Positions 58,152-64,000 of a stretch of DNA of 64,000 nt are shown in pieces. Below the pieces are notes generated by a model. It was not told where the DNA came from. It saw nothing but the letters and a program-made list of their open reading frames with translations, and searched no databases. The first letter of the stretch is position 1; every line of letters starts with the position of its first letter. A program made the position numbers and the translations under genes. The stretch comes from Rhypophila decipiens (lineage: Eukaryota; Ascomycota; Sordariomycetes; Sordariales; Naviculisporaceae), in contig MU858055.1 of NCBI GenBank assembly GCA_033297075.1, positions 372,001 through 436,000 of the forward strand, given 5' to 3'.

Positions 58152-59894
58152 GAAAGTCATTTTCCAGGCCTAGAGGTCGGAATAGCTCCGTATGTAGACA
58201 GATTATGAGGCACGAAAATTCCTCCTACGTTTTGGCTGAGGGCGACTTCATGTTGAACTTGCAACCTTGTATCCTGCGTTGGTCGCTCTTGGAGCAGGAC
58301 CCATAGACTTTAGAAGGTCACCATTCAATCTTGACTGTATACCTCCTGGTCGGACAGATGAGATGGCGTCGGCCATCCGTTCATCAGACGAGAGTAGACT
58401 AGGAATTGTGCCTTTCCAGAACATCAGATCGAGTCAGGTCGGGAAAGTCCACGGTGATGACTAAAACACTACAGAGAACCTCCTCCTGTATTTAGAGAAC
58501 GCAGGAAATCAGTGGCGGGAGTCTGAATACAGCCTCAACTCGTGCCTTCCTCCTGAAACAAACACGACAAATGGGTACCCTTCCCCCACAACAGCTTCAC
58601 CGGCCAACCAACCCCACAATCCACGACTAGAATCGACACAGTCCTCTAATATTCCCGGACACTGTGTGCTTCTCCGTGCTAATTTAACCCCACTAAGACC
58701 CAAGTCGTTATCGATAAAGTTACAGCGCAAGAGAGAACTAGTTTTGCCACTTGCAGCTCACATTATTACCTAACCACACACACCAACGCGGCTACTAATG
58801 TTTCTAATATTTGTTTTCAGAAACCCCCACCGAGACAAGCACCGTGCGAAGAGGTTTTGGTCACACGCCGCCGTCACCCCGCCAAAAGCCCCAAAAGTCT
58901 AAATGTTCGAGATAACGTGAACACCCGTTTCTCTTTCTCTCCGTAGCCTGGGCCCTGTCGCGTCCGGCGCGTCTAATGAACCACTTATTCATTATTTGTG
59001 GCATCACGGCCGCTTTACCGTAGACCGTAGACGACGGCGTCTTTCCTACCCATTTGACATCTCCCCCCTCCCCCGTCGCCGGCAGAAGTCTAGCCCTTTT
59101 TCGACTCTCGGGTCCATCCCTCAACACCGGGCTTGTCTCCGTCTCCCAGTGCGCGGTTGACACCTCACCAGTCAAGAAAGAGTCCGGTCCGGATCGAACG
59201 CTGCTCAGCTGTCTTCCCGTCGTTGACAGCTAGGTAGTTTTTACATTATTATTTTTTGCGACCAAGCATATTTGTTTTTTCATCCTCATCCAACCCACCG
59301 CCTTTGCGTACCTTTTCCTGCCTCCATTTGATCACAAACGAACTGTCGCCGCATTTTGAGGATTTCAGGGTAAGCCTTTTCTTGGGACCTATGGGTTCCA
59401 TGTCTCACCAAGTTCATCGTAATCGGGTGAACCTGGACAAACAGCTAACAGACGCAAAGTACATACACCCAATCCCCAACGGGACCGACACATCTCATTC
59501 TCGGCCAACTCTGAATCTTTACACAGTCCCATGTTCAGGGTAAGTTGGGACAAACCCAGTCTTTCAGTCTTTTCTGTGGCGCCATCTCGCCCTGGCGGCT
59601 TTCACCCAAGTCTTGTTTATATATGCCCCCCAAACATATCCTTCGCTTGTATGTCTTGCATGTCTAAAGTAGCTTGCATCTTTCAAGTTTGCCATCAGTC
59701 CTCCTTCAACCTCCTCGCATTTCTCTTTTTCTTTGGCTCTCACCTCTTTCCAACATACCCGCCTTACACCATCCAACCATTCATCTCCCATCTTTTTCCA
59801 CGCGATTTGCTAGCCAAAAATCTTTCTTTTTCTTTTGTCTCTTTTTTGATTGCTGTGAGCCAGAACGTTGACTGAAATTCAAGAAAGGGAATCG
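58152..59894. promoter_or_regulatory. Intergenic region and SNF2 promoter
   Basis: 1.7 kb without a recognisable gene. The last 650 bases are very C/T-rich on the plus strand, as expected before a fungal start site. Small frames here are not protein-like. Confidence 0.45.
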
Positions 59895-62800
59895 ATGTTC
59901 ACAATGGCCGGGTCTGAGCAAGACGACCCTTATGATTGGGATGCTGAACGGTTAGCAATCGAGTTCAGCTCCCCGAGGCTGCTTTCGGTGCTTACGCCGG
60001 GCCGGAAACTCCCAGACCTCGCAAGCTTGGCTGCCAAAATACGGGAAATTGAGCTCGATGGCCAAACACTTCTGACATACCAAGATGAGCTTGGTATCTC
60101 GGCCCTTTGGACAGACCTGGAGATACGAAAGCCTCCGCATAAAGTCTCTGTGAATGAGCTTATCCGATACCTCAAAAGGCACAGCCCCAAATACAACAAA
60201 TTCAAGGCCAGGTTGGATGACCCCTCGCAATCAACCGTCGAGAAGGATCCTGACTCCAGTGGGCCCGTTGCGCCTCCGCCGGATGGCAGAGGCACTGAAC
60301 TCGCGATCGACGATAAGACATCCGACATACCACGTCGAGACTCGGCGATTACGGATGCCCCAAATGGCACAGAGAAAATTCCCCAGATGCAAGAATCCGT
60401 GCCCGCCACCCACATGGGAGCGGTTCATTTTGGCCCCGCCGATAGCTTGATGGACACGGTCTTTTTCGAGCCGCAGATCGCTTCTCCAGAGCCAGAAAAG
60501 CCAGACGACCCAGAAAGGCCAGCAAGGCAAGAGACACCCAGGAGGCCGGGAGAGCCCGAAGAGACGGGGGAGCCAGCTCCCAAGAAGCGGAAAATTGTCC
60601 CCACGGTCATTTCTTCAACCACAGTGCACCGACAGCCTGCTTTTATCAGTAGTGACGCAGACAATCTTTTGTTGGGAACAACAGGGGATATCTTGGAAAG
60701 GACTTCCGGCTCTTCCGGCTATCTCGGACCCCACGCCCTCCGTCCGGACAGTATAACCAATCCCATATTCGACCCTTTGGTAGACAATGATGACCGGGAA
60801 TTTGCTTGGGTGAATCGCAGACCACGTCTTCCGGGAAGATCTGTGCAGGTATGCAGGAAAATGAAGCGATTCCTCCGAGACGGACCTTTCACCACGGATT
60901 TTAGCGGTTCTGACGCCTCGGATCCAGCTCTTCCTGTATTCGGCGAATCTGGTGACGAGGATGAGGCGGATTCGGTCACGTGGGAGGAATACCAAGAAGA
61001 GGAGCAGGAGCGTCTCGCAAAGGCTGAGCGCGCGAAAGCCCGTAAATCAGGACATCTTTCAGAAGAAAAAGTCCGAGAAGTCGTTCAGCAGGCTATCGAA
61101 ACACTAAAGGCCGACTGGATCGAGAACAAGAAACCTCGCAAGGACCGTGAGGCCTGGGGAAAATGGCGGAAAGCTCAGCTCCAAAATAATCGTCACGCCC
61201 TGATTAGATCCGAGCAGAAATGGCGGAGCAAGCTGGAGAGACGGATCGAGGATGTGACTGCCGAAATTGTCAAAACCCCCTGGACCAGCACTGATGGCCT
61301 CGAACACAAAGCTCGCTCATGGCTGGATGGGAGCATCACTGATCACATGGACTCTCAGTGGCTTATTGACGTTCTCCAAAGTCCGGTCCCTCCAACAAAG
61401 CCCTCGAAGCTTCCCAAACTTAAAGCCAAGCCAAAGCAGAAGCCCGTGGATCTCGGGGAGGACGAAGAAATCCTGACTGACGATGATTTCGTGGTGGAAG
61501 ATGATGATTACGACCCCGAGCCTATGGATATAGATCCAAGCCCGCTCCCGGAAGATCAAATCGCAGTAAGCAATGGCCAAGCCCGTGCGGCAACGCCCGC
61601 TGAGCTTGATGTTACCGAGAGGTCCGAGACATTGGATCAGCAGCCGACTATCAAGCTTGAGAATGCACTGTGCAATACTCCCCGAAAGGTTGGCGCGCCT
61701 GGCGAAATCATCTCGATCCAGGACTCGCCGGTGAAGGCACTCGAGCACGTCCCAGACCTTCTCGATATTGAGGCAGTTGCTCAAGTAGGAGCCGAGTATT
61801 GGGCCAAGACATATGACGAGAAACGCCTCATTGTTGCGATTTTGTTTGACAAATCTCCAGAATGGCGAGCGGGAGTTTTCAGACTCATCAGTGATGATAA
61901 ACCCGATGTCCTCTGGGATAACAAGGTCGAACCAGCTATTCTAGGTGTTGAATCGGCCCTGAGGAACAAAGCTGCTCCTGTTGTTGACGCGACGATTTTT
62001 GGTTTGACAAAGCTCTTCAACGCTTTCTGCTCTCGTACCCATACACGTATGAACAAGGAGCAGCTTCCGCTCGTAACGTGGCAGAAGACCAGAGGAAAGC
62101 GCTCACAGTTTCCCGAATTCTGCGATCTCATCAAGATGCTCATGCCGAAATTCCTGCCTCCTACCCCCGAGATGGCGCCCTCGACTTCACCGGGGCTGGC
62201 AGAACATGATCCTACCGAACCATCTGGGGTCGTGTCAGGGTCACCAAGCGACGAGGATGCGGAGTCTTCATCGGACTCGTCTGATAACCTGATGACTTTC
62301 AGGAAGAAGAAGAAGAAGAAGAAGAAGCGTTGCGACGAGAAGGCACGCGACCTCCAGGAAACAACCAAACTGCAAGCAATAGAGTTCGACAAACGACGCA
62401 AACTTCTTCAAACCCATCTAGCCCAAACAGGATCTGTCCCCAGCGACAAGTCTCGGCTGATTGTCAACCTAACAAAAGAGTCAGACGATCAAGCGTTGAT
62501 CTACATCAACGAAGACATAGGTAGGAAAATCAAAGACCATCAACTCGATGGTGTTCGGTTTCTGTGGAATCATCTCGTCCTCTCGAACGCTCGCTCTGGT
62601 GGTGGATTACTTGCACATGCCATGGGACTGGGGAAAACGATGCAAGTTATTACTTTGCTGGTAGTCATTGCCGAGTCTGCTCGTTCGCCTGACCCCTCGG
62701 TCCGTTCCCAAATTCCAGTTGAGTTACGCGAGTCCAAGACGCTCATTGTTAGTCCCGCTGGGCTCTTGGAAAACTGGGTCGATGAGATCCTGTCATGGGC

Positions 62801-64000
62801 CCCACTAAATCTCCTTGGAGAGCTCTTCAAGTTGTCTGCAGATCTCGGGGAGAAACTGCGTCCTGACATGATTCGCCAATGGGCCTCCAAGGGTGGCCTT
62901 CTGGTTATCGGCATTGAACTCTTCACAACCATAGTTCAAGACGGCGATGAAGTGGCCGAGCTTCTGGTAAAATCACCTTCGATTGTTGTTTGCGATGAGG
63001 CGCACATATTGAAGAATCCGACCTCGCAACGGCACAAGGCCGCTCAGGAGTTCAAAACGAAACATCGTATAGCCCTCACTGGGTCGCCGCTCACCAAAGA
63101 CATCCAGGATTACTATTACATGATCAACTGGATTGCTCCGGGATATTTAGCCGACCATGCAGAGTTCAAACAGAGGTTCGAAGACCCCATCAAACTTGGA
63201 CTCTTTGCCGACAGCGACCAGGCGGCGAAGCGAAGGGCCAGAAAACAACTCCATGTACTCAAGGGGCTTGTTGAGCCCAAAGTGCACCGCAGAGACACGG
63301 ACATTCTGCGGGCTGAGCTCCCTACCAAGCAGGAGTTCATCCTTCACCTCCCCCTGACGCCCATCCAGATGCGAGTTTATGAAGCATATCTGGACGCTCT
63401 CAATAGCCCTTGGGGTGCCACGTCATTCCAGACACAGACAGGCATCTGGAGTCTTGTGGCGAACCTTACGCGGTTGCTTGCGCACCCGTACATTTTCAAG
63501 GTCCACATGGAAACCAAGATAAAAGAAAAGAAGGAGAAAAAGAAGATTGATGTTGCTGTTGCCGATGACATACCGGAAAAGTCCCAGAGCGAGATCAGGG
63601 CCCTACTTCGAGATAGAAGTATCCAGGATCTGGAAAATTCGAACAAGATTCTCGTTCTTCTGAAAATCTTGGACGAATGCAAACGCATTGGCGACAAGGT
63701 CTTGGTGTTTTCGCAGAGTATCGACACTTTGAACTACCTGCAGAGCATCTTCGCCACGCAGAAACGGGTTTTCCAGCGGCTAGATGGAAGCACCAAGGTC
63801 GCAGATCGACAAAACGCAATCAAAAAGTTCAATACTGACAAAGACATCGAGGTCTATCTCATTTCCACCAGGGCTGGCGGCGTTGGTTTCAACATCTACG
63901 GAGCCAATCGCGTGGTGATATTCGACACCAGGTATACTCCAAGTGATGAGAAACAAGCAATCGGCCGAGCTTATCGAATCGGGCAGACGAAGCCCGTAAC
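59895..64000 (+). CDS. SNF2-family chromatin remodeller, ATRX/Rad54-like (5' part)
   Basis: One open frame from ATG 59895 to the end of the window: 1,368 codons with no stop, so the C-terminus is missing. The first 850 residues are charged and disordered, with acidic Ser/Asp runs, SUMO-motif-like IISIQDS, eight consecutive Lys (about residues 804-811), and NLS KKRK. The ATPase domain follows: motif I MGLGKT at residues 910-915, motif II DEAH at 1034-1037, motif III LTGSPL, then VLVFSQS, motif V STRAGGVGFNIYGANRV and motif VI QAIGRAYRIGQ near the end. DEAH and the GGGLLAHAMGLGKT form place it with ATRX, ARIP4 and Rad54 rather than ISWI or CHD. A second ATG at 59904 is also possible. Confidence 0.9.
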   Translation, partial: MFTMAGSEQDDPYDWDAERLAIEFSSPRLLSVLTPGRKLPDLASLAAKIREIELDGQTLLTYQDELGISALWTDLEIRKPPHKVSVNELIRYLKRHSPKYNKFKARLDDPSQSTVEKDPDSSGPVAPPPDGRGTELAIDDKTSDIPRRDSAITDAPNGTEKIPQMQESVPATHMGAVHFGPADSLMDTVFFEPQIASPEPEKPDDPERPARQETPRRPGEPEETGEPAPKKRKIVPTVISSTTVHRQPAFISSDADNLLLGTTGDILERTSGSSGYLGPHALRPDSITNPIFDPLVDNDDREFAWVNRRPRLPGRSVQVCRKMKRFLRDGPFTTDFSGSDASDPALPVFGESGDEDEADSVTWEEYQEEEQERLAKAERAKARKSGHLSEEKVREVVQQAIETLKADWIENKKPRKDREAWGKWRKAQLQNNRHALIRSEQKWRSKLERRIEDVTAEIVKTPWTSTDGLEHKARSWLDGSITDHMDSQWLIDVLQSPVPPTKPSKLPKLKAKPKQKPVDLGEDEEILTDDDFVVEDDDYDPEPMDIDPSPLPEDQIAVSNGQARAATPAELDVTERSETLDQQPTIKLENALCNTPRKVGAPGEIISIQDSPVKALEHVPDLLDIEAVAQVGAEYWAKTYDEKRLIVAILFDKSPEWRAGVFRLISDDKPDVLWDNKVEPAILGVESALRNKAAPVVDATIFGLTKLFNAFCSRTHTRMNKEQLPLVTWQKTRGKRSQFPEFCDLIKMLMPKFLPPTPEMAPSTSPGLAEHDPTEPSGVVSGSPSDEDAESSSDSSDNLMTFRKKKKKKKKRCDEKARDLQETTKLQAIEFDKRRKLLQTHLAQTGSVPSDKSRLIVNLTKESDDQALIYINEDIGRKIKDHQLDGVRFLWNHLVLSNARSGGGLLAHAMGLGKTMQVITLLVVIAESARSPDPSVRSQIPVELRESKTLIVSPAGLLENWVDEILSWAPLNLLGELFKLSADLGEKLRPDMIRQWASKGGLLVIGIELFTTIVQDGDEVAELLVKSPSIVVCDEAHILKNPTSQRHKAAQEFKTKHRIALTGSPLTKDIQDYYYMINWIAPGYLADHAEFKQRFEDPIKLGLFADSDQAAKRRARKQLHVLKGLVEPKVHRRDTDILRAELPTKQEFILHLPLTPIQMRVYEAYLDALNSPWGATSFQTQTGIWSLVANLTRLLAHPYIFKVHMETKIKEKKEKKKIDVAVADDIPEKSQSEIRALLRDRSIQDLENSNKILVLLKILDECKRIGDKVLVFSQSIDTLNYLQSIFATQKRVFQRLDGSTKVADRQNAIKKFNTDKDIEVYLISTRAGGVGFNIYGANRVVIFDTRYTPSDEKQAIGRAYRIGQTKPV

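Overview
The window is nuclear DNA of a filamentous ascomycete (Pezizomycotina; the class Eurotiomycetes is only my impression from Mmm1 and Vps45 sequence feel). The signs are many short GT..AG introns of about 55-110 bases with RCTRAC-like branch sites, compact divergent gene pairs, and a set of conserved fungal housekeeping genes. I see no bacterial operons, rRNA, tRNA, CRISPR array, transposon or biosynthetic gene cluster. Exon borders were worked out by hand from frame, splice motifs and remembered family sequence; no search was run.

Layout. 0-10 kb: 3' end of an unrecognised gene, a cytochrome b561 membrane protein with a huge basic tail, kinetochore subunit Nnf1, and a transgelin-like calponin-homology protein. 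10-20 kb: a complex I assembly factor (NDUFAF2-like), tafazzin, a NOSIP-type RING protein, a peroxisomal/mitochondrial carrier, a small four-exon membrane protein split over several frames, and the SAGA subunit Sgf73. 20-28 kb: a Pho85-type CDK with an in-frame stop before a repeat-rich extension, a glutaminyl cyclase, a possible gene remnant, and an unknown disordered protein with PP1-docking-like motifs. 28-31 kb is gene-poor. 31-46 kb: a small secreted proprotein, a SLIP-GC-like dynamin-family GTPase, the CFIm25 Nudix subunit, a YjbQ-family protein with a membrane anchor, an unknown nuclear-type protein, and a secreted glycoprotein. 46-64 kb: mitochondrial DNA polymerase gamma, a Slx8-like RING ligase, ERMES subunit Mmm1, Vps45, and the first 1,368 codons of an ATRX/Rad54-like SNF2 helicase that runs off the end.

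The genes do not form one pathway. There is a loose run of mitochondrial functions (complex I assembly, cardiolipin remodelling, mtDNA replication, ER-mitochondria tethering) and of chromosome/nuclear functions (Nnf1, Sgf73, Slx8, CFIm25, SNF2), which may be chance. Six neighbour pairs are divergent and probably share promoters. The items most worth a second look are the CDK stop codon followed by an intact same-frame repeat extension, the hidden four-exon membrane protein, the fungal SLIP-GC-like GTPase, the membrane-anchored YjbQ protein, and a 19-base tafazzin exon that carries half of the catalytic motif.
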